Made by a program: the position numbers and the translations under genes
In this document: positions 23,932 through 35,569 of the stretch, piece by piece
Layout of the letters: every line of letters begins with the position of its first letter
Position numbering within the stretch: the stretch's first letter is position 1
From: Mortierella alpina
Lineage: Eukaryota; Mortierellomycota; Mortierellomycetes; Mortierellales; Mortierellaceae
DNA length: 64,000 nucleotides
Direction of reading: 5' to 3'
Assembly: GCA_029449245.1 (NCBI GenBank)
Contig: JANATF010000006.1
Location: forward strand, 2,046,001-2,110,000
Notes under the pieces: model-generated
Told to the model about the DNA's origin: nothing
The model's input: only the letters and a program-made list of their open reading frames with translations
Database searches by the model: none

Positions 23932-24910
23932 GAAACTAGAGCGAGTTGGACCACTGAACTGTTCAGTACATGGTGTCAGTCCTCCGCACGGCTAAAGCGA
24001 GACAATCCTTCTTCAACCATCAGGGGTGGGACCCCCGAATACAGTGTGCATAAAACCAAATGGATCTCGTAGCTTTACTGTTACTTCTTCTTACTCCTCA
24101 TGCTGGGGGTTGTGCGATCTGTTCCTAAAGTTCCTTCCTGCGCAGGTTTGTTCAAGTCTCTCGTGAACTGAGACTTGCATACACTCAACTTCGTACGGGC
24201 TAAGGTCTACAGCGCAGAAGCGCTACCTAATCGCACGGTTCGCCAAAATGGTCATGCCGATTCAAGTTGGTTCTACGCGACGTGCGATCCAGCACACAGG
24301 ATGGACTGCCTTCCAAGAAGAAAATGACCAGGTATCCCGAAGAGTACAGCGTAATCCATGATATCAGTGGTACTTGTCGCATCCACATCTCTAAACGCTA
24401 ATGCAGCAATATGCAGCATGCGGCATTCGATGCGGTAGTTATCTAGGCGTAGGCGTAGGTGTAGGCATACGCATACGCCAGCTAGGGTCCTCGTATCGCG
24501 TCTTTAAAGCCCCACCTCACTGCTGGTCAAACTCAAAATCAAGTAGCCGATCACGAGGGCAGCCGTAGAGTTGAGAACCAGGGGAGCTACCCTGTCGGCA
24601 TTTTAAGGACAGACGAGGACCACGGCAACAAGGGCCCGACGCCGTCATGGATGCGTCTGCGACCATGGCCCCGGCGGCTCTACGGAGCGATGCTGAGAGC
24701 ATGGGCGATCTCCTTGACAGCTCGATCTTATCGCGCATTGCACCGCCCGTTGCTTACGCTGTTACTGCATTATGATTCTCTGATGCTTTGGAGTGGAGCA
24801 CAGTTCGCTCGATCTCCCCTTTTTTATATAACTCTTGCAACTCCTCCGGTCGCTGATTTGCTTTCTTTCTTCTGTCCATTCATTTCCTCGTCCACTCCTT
24901 CTCATCTCGC

Positions 24911-24959
24911 CATTCCTCCATTCCTCCATTCCTCCATTCTTCCATTCTTCCATTCTTCC
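24911..24959. repeat. 9-bp minisatellite CATTCCTCC in choline kinase leader
   Basis: About five to six tandem copies of CATTCCTCC, drifting to CATTCTTCC, ending about 55 bp before the choline kinase ATG, probably within the 5' UTR. Confidence 0.8.
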
Positions 24960-25016
24960 CTCCCTCCCTCCATCAAGAACATCCACTGACAACCTCTAGC
25001 AAGCAAGCTCGTCACC

Positions 25017-27677
25017 ATGGCCGCCATAGTCTCCTCTCTTAGCCTTGACACCCTCCTCCGCCAGGAGCACGACGACAGCACCGTACACCCGAGTCCTGAG
25101 GATGCCACGGCTCTCGAGGTCGAGTCATCATGGGAGGAGCAGCCTGTTCATCTGCCCACTTACACGCCCTCGGAGGCCGACAGAGACAGCATCCGCGACT
25201 CACCACCAACGACACCCGTGGACGATCCCATCTATTTGGCCGGCTCTAAAAAACACTTTGGCTTTTCTGCTCGACAGAGCGTGGCCTCCTCAATCTTTCC
25301 TTGGCAAAAACACAAGCCCGCCGTCTGCCACCAGTATGCACCCCATCGACCACCGCTGAGTAAGCGGTCGAGCCTCTCTGGTCTGAAGGTCTTTCCGGTC
25401 ATCCGGCCAGAGGCAGTGAGGCATCTTGGGGACGAGGAAATCGATCTTCTGTAAGTGTAGCATATTGCGCGGTAACTATCCATCATAATGACCATATACA
25501 GCCTCATGGCATGCCTGTGGATTCACCCTGCCCACAGACTACTTTAGCACGAAACATTGCCAGGCATGGAGACGCATGTGCGTTTGATTCCTTGTGCCCC
25601 TCCGGTTTCGCCATGGGAAGATGGAGACACAGATAACAAGCTCGTGCTTCTTGAGTCTTGTGCTCTTGTGTTGAGACGATTGTCGCATTTGTGCGCCCCA
25701 ACTCAAATCTCATTTGAGTTTGTCTTAGGATTCATCTACAACAGTAGCGTACGCAACGCCCGCGGTTGCTCTCACGCATGCCAGCAGTGTGCAAAATGGT
25801 CGTGTGCTCATTACTCCTGTCACTCCCTCTACTTCCCTCGGCCATCATTTCTTCACTTTTCTCCCTTGGCTCGGCTGCATGATTGCGGAGGCTTCTGTTA
25901 CTGTGTCGAAATGCTCAGCCGCTCAAAAAACCAAGACAATCCTCAAGGAGGTGGCGGGGTCGCGTGAGCGTATTTCCTTTTCTTATCGGCATTCTATACT
26001 CCAGAAAACCGTACTGGCGTAAACAGCTGCGTGGATACTGAGTCCTTATCGACTTTCGACTTTTGACGCTCTACTCTCTACCCTTTAACCCTGCTAGCAA
26101 TCTGAAAGGTGATCAGTTGGCCAAGCGTACGCTGGAGCTACTTCACCTAATGGATGTGGAGGACTGGGCAGAGGTCACAGACCACAACTCCCTCGACCTC
26201 TTCCGTATTAGTGGAGCCATGACCAACTGTATCTTTCTTGTCACTGGACCTCCTCGAGCGGTAGTTGCAACGGCTGTAGCCGGTAAATCAGAGGAGCCGG
26301 CGCAGGTATCAATGCCCCGAAAGGTTCTGTTACGAATTTACGGAATTGGGCTCGAGTCGCTCATCTCTCGGGACAGCGAGCTACATTGGCTGCGGAACCT
26401 CTCGACCATGGACATTGGGCCCTCTCTACTGGGGATCTTTAAAAATGGCCGATTCGAGCAGTATGTGGAATCGACTACATTGACGAAGGATGACATTCGC
26501 CACCCGAGAACTTCACGCCATATTGCCCATCGCATGTGTGAGCTGCACAACATCGTCAACGTTTTTCCACCGCCAGAGAAGTGTATTCCTCAGACACAGG
26601 AAAATATTGCAAAGTGGATCCCCCTGGCGATAGCCGCTATCGAAAAGATCTGCCTGGAGAATCCAGAGAAGCGGGCTGTTGTAGACGCATTCGACTTTGA
26701 AAAGTTGCTAGTCGAGATTGAGGAGGTCTACCGGGAGCTGACAGCAGTGCACTCTCCGCTAGTGTTTGCACACAATGATGTAAGTTGTTATATGTAAATC
26801 GAATCAATCCAGTCTTTCACAAACGACGTAGCTAATCATCCGACTCTTACTCTTCTCGGCATACTAGACCCAATACGGCAACATTCTGAGGAAACTGGAC
26901 GACAGCGGGGAGCTGGTCGTGATTGACTTTGAGTACGCAGGGTACAACACGCGTGGATTCGATATTGGCAACCATTTTTGTGAATGGACAGCTGATTATC
27001 ATTCAGACCGACCCTCAGTCCTTTACCCTGACCGGTACCCTACCAAGGCTGAACAGCTCAACTTTTTGGAGGCATACATGGAGGCGGAAATTGCTATGTG
27101 TGGGTACCATCTGACTGCCATCAACCTCACCAAATATGCCAAGAAGCGTAGAAGCCTCACGAGTGCCATTGCCAGTGGACTCAGCAAAGTCACGCTGTCC
27201 GCCCTCCAGGCGACATCAGCCATTCTCAAGAGGTCTTCCAATGAGTTCCAAAGAGAGGATTCAAAGTCTCAATTAGCTTCGGGTATTTCGACAATGAGCA
27301 CCGATAGTGCAGTATCAACGGATGCAAACACAACATTTGTTTCGACCAACGATACTGGATTAGATCGCATCCACACCAACCAGACCACCGCTTCTGAAGG
27401 CAAAGGCAACAGTGCTGCCGAGAATGACAGGGCTCTGCCTCGGAGCAGACGTCGCGAACGTGGTGGTGGTGATGGCAGCGGTGGAGTGTCCAAGGCCGAG
27501 ATTCTTGACAGCATGTACAAGGAGGTGAACAAGTTTGCGCTGACATCGCATATTATGTGGGGTCTGTGGGGTCTCATTCAGGCGACGCAGAGCGAGATTG
27601 ATTTCGATTACTTTGAGTACTCGCTGCAGCGACTGTCCGAGTTCAGACGGCGACGGGACGAGTTCATGGCATTGTGA
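25017..27677 (+). CDS. CKI1: Choline/ethanolamine kinase
   Basis: First step of the CDP-choline (Kennedy) pathway: choline + ATP to phosphocholine, cytosolic. Exons are 25017-25450, 26098-26779 and 26868-27677; 641 residues, longer than the 400-580 of many relatives. The N-terminal 145 residues are a Ser/Pro-rich extension. The kinase core includes RISGAMTNCIFLVT, KVLLRIYG, the catalytic Brenner motif HND-TQYGNIL (split exactly by intron 2 after Asp) and the metal-binding VIDFEYAGYN. A low-complexity insert of about 130 residues (STDSAVSTDANTTFVS, RRRERGGGDGSGG) separates the core from the C-terminal helix SHIMWGLWGLIQA. Intron 1 is 647 nt. An AATAAA overlaps the stop codon. Choline versus ethanolamine preference cannot be told from sequence. 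Confidence 0.93.
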
Positions 27678-27682
27678 ATAAA
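27677..27682 (+). terminator. Poly(A) hexamer overlapping choline kinase stop
   Basis: TGAATAAA: the A of the TGA stop is the first base of AATAAA. A later signal may be the one actually used. Confidence 0.35.
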
Positions 27683-28780
27683 TAGATGTGTTTGGCACAG
27701 CTACGTGTGTGATGAGGTTTGGGCGAGGCTACGGCTGTGCTAAAGCCATAACCGTCAGAGGGATGATTGGTTCGAAGGGTGCGCATGGCACCAAGACCGC
27801 GTGTTTGAGAGCTGAGCTTGCTTTGCTTCGCACAAGATCAATTTACACTTGGGTCATATCGCCACGTTTTCTTAGCTGCCTTCTGAGCGCTCAACTTTCA
27901 TCTGAACTAGCGTGATAACACATGGGAGGCTGCTCAATGACTAAGCCGAGCGGCTCTAGCGAGTGAAAACCAGTTCGTAGACCGAAAGCCCTGGACTATA
28001 TAATGCTCTTCTTTTGTACTCTTCTCTTGCATTGTAAACATAGGACCGCTCGTTCGTGGCTATTGAGGTGCTTCCCCTAAGATCCCTAACGTCAAGACCA
28101 GATGGCAAGCGAATAGCTGCATCGTTCATATTGGTCACACCAGACTGCTATCGATAATTGCGTCCCTTTCCTTCCTCTGCCACTGTCCATTGCAGGCTAC
28201 ACTTTTGCGATGCTCCTCTGCCTCGCTGGGTGGGAGCCTTCACAGTGCTTGGTGTCTGATCAATGGCCTCCCGCTGCAAGTCGCAATGCGAGATGGATGC
28301 CCATCGAAAGCAAGTCGGGGAATGGCAAAAGTATATTTGCAGGCCAGGGGAGGGGGGAGGGGGAAGCGAGGGATGCAATACAAGCCATGTTGCAGATTGA
28401 TAAAGAGACGAATGCCCCTGTGCCTGCTCCCGCTGTCCTCCATGCAATCGCTTCATCATTTCTTCCTTTTTCTTTTTATATCTTTTCACCTGCGCTTACC
28501 CCCTTTGGTCTCGTCCGTTGGTCTTCTGAAATGGAATATCGATACAAAAAAATAAATGTTTAGACGCGAAAATCTATTTTTTTCTTCGCCTTCTGACCTT
28601 CCTTCCGATCTTCTCTCTATCCTTCCCTCCACTTTTCCTCCGACCGTCTTCCTGCAGTTGAAACCACCAGCATCCCTCCATACTCATCAAAGTACGTCTG
28701 TTCGTGTACCGCCCGCTCCGCCTCTACCCTCCACTGCTCGACTGCTCCTCTACTTCACAGAAGCTTACACAAACGACATC
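27683..28780. other. Intergenic region upstream of Whi5-like gene
   Basis: About 1.1 kb. A CTATATAA TATA-like element at about 27995-28002 has no clear downstream ATG frame. The segment from 28560 to 28780 is CT-rich and is taken as the 5' leader. It is open in frame with the gene, but its composition is not protein-like. No gene is called. Confidence 0.45.
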
Positions 28781-30886
28781 ATGGAGGTTGTTCAGCCTTC
28801 CAACCAACAGCCAACCACCTCAGCAAGCGCACCAGCGGTAGCAAAGGCATCGGATGTGAAAGCACCGATGCTCGCCATGACGTTTCCCCACGTCCACGGA
28901 TCCTCCTCGTCCACTGCAACAGGCATCGCGGCGCACGATGCGACCGCGACAGCGGATGGCACGGCGAGCACCGCGGGAGGAACAGCGCCCGTTGCGTCCT
29001 TCTCTAAACACCCTGCCCTTGTTAAAGAAGGTAGCGCTGACATGCATGAGCCCAACAGCCTCTCCCAAGAATCGAACACTAGCAACCGGCAGACAAACGA
29101 GTCCGCGGTCAAACCAGAGGACGAACCGGACTCGGAGTTTCGGCGGAAAGAGCGGCAGAGGAGCAAGGAAAAGATGATAGAGCATGTGCTCCAGCAGGGC
29201 AAGATTCTCAAGGTAACGCTAAGAAGCAAAGTTACAAGTGCCACTGGTCATTCCAATTGTCATTTGTCTTTTGTCTTTGCCATTGCCATTACCGCTGCCG
29301 CCGCCAATGTTCTTTTCCGCCCTCGTCCGTTGAGCTTGTTCAAGTTTAGAGATTTTTTTTCTTGATTTCAGTTTGGACTGCTCACACCCTGCACGAAACA
29401 CCTCTGTGGGGGCGAAATTCTCTCTCGTTAGGTCTCGCGAAGACTCCGCACCCGGCTAGAGTATGCCATTCTCAAGATCCGCCGAGGATGGTCCAAATAC
29501 ACGCTGCAGGAGGTCGAGTCCCTGATTCAGCCCAGCATGTCGCCTCGCCTCAACCCTAAACGCCCGCTCTCCACTGCGGCCTCACCCCGCCAAAGCGAGC
29601 GGAAGAGAGTTCGCAAGGAATATCCAGAATACGAACAACTTCCCACTAACCGAAGACAGACAAGTCCCACAGAGGCAGCGGCAGGAAGGCGGTACAAGGC
29701 CAGACCTTCATTTTCACAGTTCAAGGACTCGGAGTTGTTTTTGCCAGCAAAGTCGCTTATGGACATTGCGACCTCTTCGCCTTCACCTTCTCCCGGACCC
29801 AGCTCAGCAGGATCATATCTGTATGCACACCAGCCACACCAGCAATACGGTGCACACAGCCCGGTCGGCTATGGATCCCCGAGTCCACTCTATGGCTCCT
29901 CTGGAACGCCAGCAAGCAATTGGTCCTCGTATTCATTGCCTTCGTCACCTGTTACTTCTGCGAGCTCAATGATGCATGACCACGACCAGGATCGCGAAGA
30001 CAACGGCGTGCCTTCAGATGCACAGGCGGCAAGGACCATCTTGCTGCTGGCGTCGAGCCCAACCAGACCTACACCGAGAACGCTCGATCGTAACTTTCTT
30101 ATGAACAGGGATCGGTTGCAACATACGCCCTCTAGAAGCCCTTCGGCATCGCCTGTCATGCCTAATTCAGAATTGCTATCAGCGGCCTGCACTCATTCAG
30201 CAGCTCCATATTCGCCCATGACGTCCTCTCCGCTAGTACAGTTTCAGACCACCGCGGCCTCATCACCTTCACCCGATCGATCGCCAGCCTCTTCCCACAA
30301 GGGTAGCGAGATGAAGGATGACGACAACCCGTTTATCGCCAAGCGCTCAATCAAAAGGCTTCCAAAGCAAACGCTTGCTAATCTGTACGGATCAAAGTAC
30401 GAGCCACTGGCGCCATCTTCTCTCTCAGGCTCTGTTACTCATTCAGCACTGCTGTCCCCCATTGAAGACGAATATCCCTCAAAGCACATCAAGACCAGCA
30501 GCCGCGGCTCTAGTCCGACACCAAGACACACGGCTCGTGCGCGCGGGGAAGCCGACAGCACCGATGCATCTGAGAGACAGACCGATCAAGATACAACGAC
30601 AGGCACGATTGTCCCACAGTTGCAGCGAGGAACGACCGTAGTCAAAGAAGAGGACTCACGGAGTCCCTATAGCTCTGCACCAAGCACTCCGCCTCACCAA
30701 ATGGAGGCAGCCCGCAGCATGAGGACACCCCCACCCAGCGGAGGCAAGGAGGGCATTGCCGGCCATTACGATCCCAGCAACAGCCCAAAATCCATCGCAA
30801 AATCCCTTGCTGCTAGAAGACGCAACAGCGGGCTGGCAGGAGGAACAGGCGCAGATCTCGTTACAGTGTTTCCTAAAGCCCCTTGA
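28781..30886 (+). CDS. Whi5/Nrm1-like G1/S transcriptional repressor
   Basis: Exons are 28781-29212 and 29432-30886; 628 residues. A basic helical region (EFRRKERQRSKEKMIEHVLQ) leads into a segment joined across the 219-nt intron: ILK|VSRRLRTRLEYAILKI, then RRGWSKYTLQEVESLI. This matches my memory of the short GTB/Whi5 motif (Arg-Leu repeats, Ala-x-x-Lys, Gly-Trp) by which yeast Whi5 and Nrm1 bind SBF/MBF. Further on, AARTILLLASSPTRP resembles a conserved short motif in such regulators. The rest is Ser/Pro-rich with many SP/TP sites, as expected for a CDK-controlled repressor. The ATG at MEVVQPSNQ is preferred over an in-frame upstream ATG at 28556, which lies in CT-rich leader. Family assignment is moderate. 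Confidence 0.65.
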
Positions 30887-31393
30887 CCGGAGCTTGAGAG
30901 AAGCAAAAACCTCAATTCATCTCATTTTTTATTCACTGCACTCGTATTTTCACGGCATATAGTTGTAAATGTAATAGTAATCTGTAATTCTTTTCCCATC
31001 GCAGCATATGTACCATTGCCGTGACCATTAGAGCAGACGACTTGGAGGCGAAGAGGGACGCGTTAGGATCCGAGTGCAAAAGAGCACTCCGCAAAAGATG
31101 ACTTTCTTTCTCAGGCCGGTTCGGTCAGAAAGTGTGACAAATGTGGGTAGTTGGTCCAAAACGGTATTCGGCGACCGCATACCGCATGCGTAACCCAATG
31201 CTACCGGTATTGCATGAAAGGTTCGACGTTCAATGCTCAGTTTTCATATTTTTATTTACAGGGACAGCTGGGAGTACTTGTTTTTTTTTTCTCCGAACAC
31301 AACACGCGCTTTTCCCGATCGTTTTATCACCAAATAACGCGGTTCCACAGAGTGTGCATTTTTTCTTTTCACTTTCTGGGCGTCTTTTTTCTT
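30887..31393. other. Convergent 3' region
   Basis: About 500 bp between the converging Whi5-like and Dap1-like genes. It is T-rich near 31230-31395 and should hold both 3' UTRs. No gene is seen. Confidence 0.45.
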
Positions 31394-31957
31394 CTAAGCA
31401 GTCTTGCCGACCACGGGGTAGCGCTTCTCAAAGAAGACAACCCAGTCGTCCAAGGTCTTCATCTAGAAAAGAGAGAACAGGGATGAAGGACAGGTTTCAA
31501 TGGGTTGTATTCCGAGTTAGGTTGTGAACAAACGTTAGAAAGAGAAATCCGAGCCGTGTTATTACCTCCTTCTCATCCAAGCCGCTGTAGTCAGCAATGC
31601 AGTCCTCGGGCTTCAGGGAGCTCTTTCCAAGAGCCTGTTGGGGTTTTTGAATGTCGGCAGAAAGAGACGGAGAGAGAAGAAGATGCGGTACGGAGAATTA
31701 GAAGACCCGGATCACTTGACAAAGTACACGGGTATGCCATCGGAAGCACATTGGATTCGGGTATGCATGCAAAGTGAGAGGAATAATACCTTGGAGGCGT
31801 CCTTTCCAGCAAAGCAGTGGTATCCGGCTCCTGGGCCGTACATCTCCTTCTTTGTCGAGACGTCAAAGACCTTGCCCTTGATGGCGACGTAGATGGGCTC
31901 CGAGGCGTTAGTGCCGTCGTGCTTTGCCAATTCCTCAGGACTGAAAACTCTGGACAT
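31394..31957 (-). CDS. DAP1: Dap1/PGRMC-like cytochrome b5-fold haem protein
   Basis: Relatives bind haem and support cytochrome P450 enzymes such as Erg11 in sterol synthesis. Exons are 31790-31957, 31566-31634 and 31394-31462; 306 nt, 101 residues. The b5-like core reads YVAIKGKVFDVSTKKEMYGP, then GYHCFAGKDASKALGKSSL. The Tyr in GYHCFAGKDAS aligns with the haem-ligand Tyr of PGRMC1 (Y113). The chain ends LDDWVVFFEKRYPVVGKTA. There is no N-terminal membrane segment, so it should be soluble, unlike PGRMC1. Exons 2 and 3 are each 69 nt. It lies head-to-head with the carrier gene across 1.2 kb. Confidence 0.9.
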
Positions 31958-33152
31958 TGTGATTTCGGCTCAAAAATAAGGAGTGGATTGGACAAGTGGA
32001 GGACGTGTCGAGTAGTGGTCTGGAGGGGGGAGGGGGGAAAGTGAGAGTAAGAGTGGAAGTGAGAGTGCGAACAGAAAATAGGACACAGAGGCACGTTCGG
32101 TTTTTGTTCGCCTAAAGCATCGCGCATGCAGATACCAAGCCACTACAGCCAGCTGGTGGTGGTCATCGATTTCCTTTGCATTGGCGCGGTGCTCTTCAAT
32201 GAGACTTGATATAGAGTAGCCAACTTGACCAAGTGCGGTTCGGAGATTCCTCTTGTGCCATTATAAGTTCCCCAGCTATGACGCGCGAAAGGCTGCCTGT
32301 GATCTAATGATGCTATGAGACGACTAGCGATCCATAGCCATCAAGACGTGCCTCCTGGAGATCCAAGCAATTCACTTGACAATAGAGAGTAATGGTTGTC
32401 GGGAGCGAATCTGAGGTACCCTGTGCAGAGTAGCCAAGAAACATTGTAGGCCGTTCAGCCTCGGAGCATCTCCTTCCTCACCAAGCACTCGCTGCTGGGT
32501 TTTGTGCTTTTCTAGCTTAGCGTCAGCGTACGTGATGCCTAGTGCCGTCAGCTTTCAGTGACAAGGAAGAAGAGATAATCTTGGTCACTCAACTGCGCAA
32601 AGGAAACAGTGTCGGAAGTAGGAGGTGTGCGGTGGTGATTGCTGTGAGAGGTGCAGGCTAGGATACGGCATGTTGTCATTTGCCCTGGGTTACGGGCTGT
32701 GCCGCCTGTCTGGTTGGGGTGTTCCTTGCTTCGCCGCTCAGACGTGTTGTACCGGAGATTCTCCACCTTTGATGAGCTGGGTTTGAAGGTGCCTTGCTCG
32801 TCGAGGTCCGAAGATCTCCTGCCATTGGTCTGATCAGAACAATAGCAGTCCGTGTGGGTCGCCACCGTGCCAACTTTTTTTTTTTTCAGAAAACACAAAA
32901 GGCCTTTGCCTGTGTGATCCTCTCTGTCGTTTGGTTGCTCTTGGCTTTGCTCTTTCCCTTCGTCCTTCCCTTCTCTCCCTGCTGCTCCCTTTGGTTCCTT
33001 CCTGTCCTCGCCAGCATTCAACTCTCTCCACTCCTCTTGAATCTGCTTTGCATCGTTGCCTCTCCTCTCCACAACCGAGACCTTGCGTTCCTGACCTGTA
33101 ACCTTAATTCTTCACACATATACCTTCTTTTCATACATCACACATCTCTACC
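31958..33152. promoter_or_regulatory. Divergent promoter region, DAP1 and carrier
   Basis: 1.2 kb between two divergent starts. The right 270 bp (about 32880-33150) is strongly pyrimidine-rich after a T12-13 run and is probably the carrier leader. A 174-aa antisense frame here is the complement of that tract and is not a gene. Confidence 0.5.
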
Positions 33153-34977
33153 ATGTCGAGCGATTCCATGAGAGCCGTCAAGGACTGTGCCAGTGGCACA
33201 ATCGGAGGCTTCCTCCAGGTCTTTGTTGGTCAGGTAATTGCAGAAGAAGATTCCTGTTGCATCAGCTCGAAAGACGACTGATCTGCTGTACACCTTTGGG
33301 CAGACTATTTTTACTCAGTGCTAACCCCAAGATGATGCACACCCTTCCTTATTTTCAACCCTCTAGCCCTTTGATACCGTTAAAGTGGTAAGAAAACACA
33401 ACCATCCATCTCCACAACCCACTCCCCTTCTCCGAAACGCAGTCAGCACTACGGGACAGTTTTGGGAAAGCGGCAGACAGTATCCTGCTTGAATGTTCAC
33501 CCAGGAACAGGAGACAGCACTCAAAAAAAACCTGCTAGAGCCCTTTCTTCATTATGACCCCATCTTGCACCTTGGTCGTGTTTCGAACAGTGAAAAAGCG
33601 AAAGACTGGAGAAAGAGAGATAAAGAGGGAAGGAGTGATCTTTTTAAGAGCGTCCTCCTTTAATTCAATGACTTTTGGAGCCGCTTACAAGTCATTGATT
33701 TGGTTGCTCTCGGTCAACCGTGTGGTCAATTTACCCCCGCATTCGCCGTATGACATCCGTTTGCACCCGGTCGAAAAGGAAGCAGACCGCACATGCACAC
33801 ATGGGGGTGGAGGGAGGGAAGGCAGGATGTGGTGGGACGTGAACACTTCAACATCGATAGAATGTCAACCCACTCTGTGTATGCATAGCATGTTGACCAT
33901 TCCACATTCCAAAATAATCAATAGCGCCTTCAAACCATGCCTGCCCCTTTGCCAGGTCAGGCACCCCTGTACACCGGAACTCTGGACTGCGTCAAGAAGA
34001 CCTTGGCCAAGGAGGGCTTCAAGGGCTTTTACAAGGGAACCACCACTCCCTTGGTTGGTGTGGGAGCATGCGTGTCAATTCAATTTGTGACACTCCAGGC
34101 CATGAAGCGCTACTATAACAACCAAAACGGACCCGCCTCCAATGGATTCCTCTCCAACTCACAACTCTACATTGCCGGTGCTGCCAGTGGTATCGCCAAC
34201 TCTGTCGTCTCTGGCCCCGTGGAGCACATCCGTACACGTCTTCAGGTTCAGACCGGAGCTGCCCCTGTTGTCAAGGTCATTGCTGGAGGTGCCGCCGAGA
34301 AGGCAGCGGCTATCGCTGCTGGAGGTGCTGCTGGAGGTGCTGCAGAATCGGTCGGAGTTGCCACTGCGAACGCCAACGCCGTCAAGGTCGTAGCTGAATC
34401 TGCTGGATCCAATGCTGCCAAGAACGCCCTGTTCTTTACTGGACCCGTCGATGCTGTTCAAAAGATTTACGCCCAGCATGGTCTCCGAGGCCTGTTCAAG
34501 GGCCAGGCTGTGACCATGGTCAGAGAGTTCCAGGGATATGGCGCCTACTTTGCTGCGTACGAGTATCTTGTCCAGCGCGCTATGCGTATCGAGAACAAGC
34601 AGCGCAGTGAATTGAGCACCGTCAAGGTCGTTGCATACGGTGCTTGCGCCGGATATGCCATGTGGTAAATCACTAAAAGTCCTATTGCACCTTGTGAGAA
34701 ATCATCACACTTCCTCCAGGCCCTGACTAACCGCTCTCGTTTGATTTCTAGGACAACCGTGTATCCCATTGATGTGATCAAGTCCAAGTTGCAGACAGAC
34801 GGATTCACTGCCGCCACTCGCCAGTACTCCTCGGCTGTGGACTGTGCCCGCCAGACCTTGGCTAAGGAGGGCGTTGCTGGATTCTTCAAGGGCTTTGCTC
34901 CTTGCATCCTTCGTGCCGCTCCTGCCAATGCTGTTACCTTCCTCGGATTTGAGATGGCCATGCGTCTTTTGAGATAA
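33153..34977 (+). CDS. Mitochondrial carrier family protein, Ymc1/Crc1-like
   Basis: Inner-membrane solute carrier with three repeats. Exons are 33153-33233, 33367-33387, 33925-34664 and 34752-34977; 355 residues against about 300 usual. Carrier signatures are PFDTVKVRLQT (repeat 1), GPVEHIRTRLQVQ (repeat 2) and YPIDVIKSKLQTD (repeat 3). The 21-nt second exon encodes just PFDTVKV. The third intron is 537 nt. GQPFDTVKVRLQT and the Pro-x-Glu-His-Ile-Arg form in repeat 2 resemble yeast Ymc1 and acylcarnitine-type carriers; substrate is not decided here. After repeat 2's signature there is an Ala/Gly-rich insertion of about 55 residues (AAEKAAAIAAGGAAGGAAES) on the predicted matrix side. Confidence 0.9.
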
Positions 34978-35569
34978 ACAAGACACACCGTGCGAACCAT
35001 GACCAGGACATGGCCGTGGGACACGAGACGAGCCAAGAGGGATCCTGGAGGAGCGATCCTGATTCAGAGCGAACGTGGGAGACAAATGAAAAAAGGGGGG
35101 TCGAGAGACATTGAGCCAAGGAATGGGCCACACTAGATCGACCACACTACACATACACTATTGCATCTGCACCCTGATAGATCACACGCATCCGTTCGGA
35201 CATGCAGCTTTTATGACCCTGCCTTTATCTACTTTTTTTTTTCTTGTATTCGTTGCTAATGATAATGACAATGACGGAATAAATGATCGTTGATACAGGA
35301 ACAAACAACACGCGTTTTTTTATAGTTCAATTGCAAGGGACCCCTGGTCACTGGTGCGGGAGTGAAAGTGAGCTCGACGCGGAGGGTCATACGACACGTA
35401 ACATGCACGCTGCTGGCGCCAGCATGTGCTTCTTGGACGCTCTTATCACGTGTGACGGGAGCAAACATTATTTTTCTTCCCACCTTTTATGTCATCTTTT
35501 TTTCCCATTTCTTTTTCTCCCCATCTTTTCCTTCATCTCCACCCCTCCACCCTCCCAAAGAAAAACAAC
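34978..35569. other. Carrier 3' region and ACBP promoter
   Basis: An AATAAA at 35278-35283 is the likely carrier poly(A) signal. The last 100 bp before the ACBP ATG is T/C-rich leader. No other gene is seen. Confidence 0.5.

Larger units (their letters stand above)
23882..25016. other. Intergenic region upstream of choline kinase
   Basis: Holds the promoter of the 23483 gene at its left edge (TATAAA complement at 23926-23931) and the choline kinase promoter and leader at its right edge. A GGCGTA/GCATAC hexamer cluster lies at about 24446-24482, and a CATTCCTCC minisatellite at 24911-24959. No gene is supported. Confidence 0.5.

Noticed and set aside
24446-24482. GGCGTA / GCATAC hexamer cluster, partly self-complementary
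   Set aside because: Short simple repeat with no gene context; too little to call an origin or regulatory array.
25557-25967. 136-aa frame in the choline kinase region
   Set aside because: Lies inside the 647-nt first intron; no family similarity.
32548-33072. 174-aa frame on - strand, Lys/Glu/Arg-rich
   Set aside because: Complement of the CT-rich carrier leader; low complexity.
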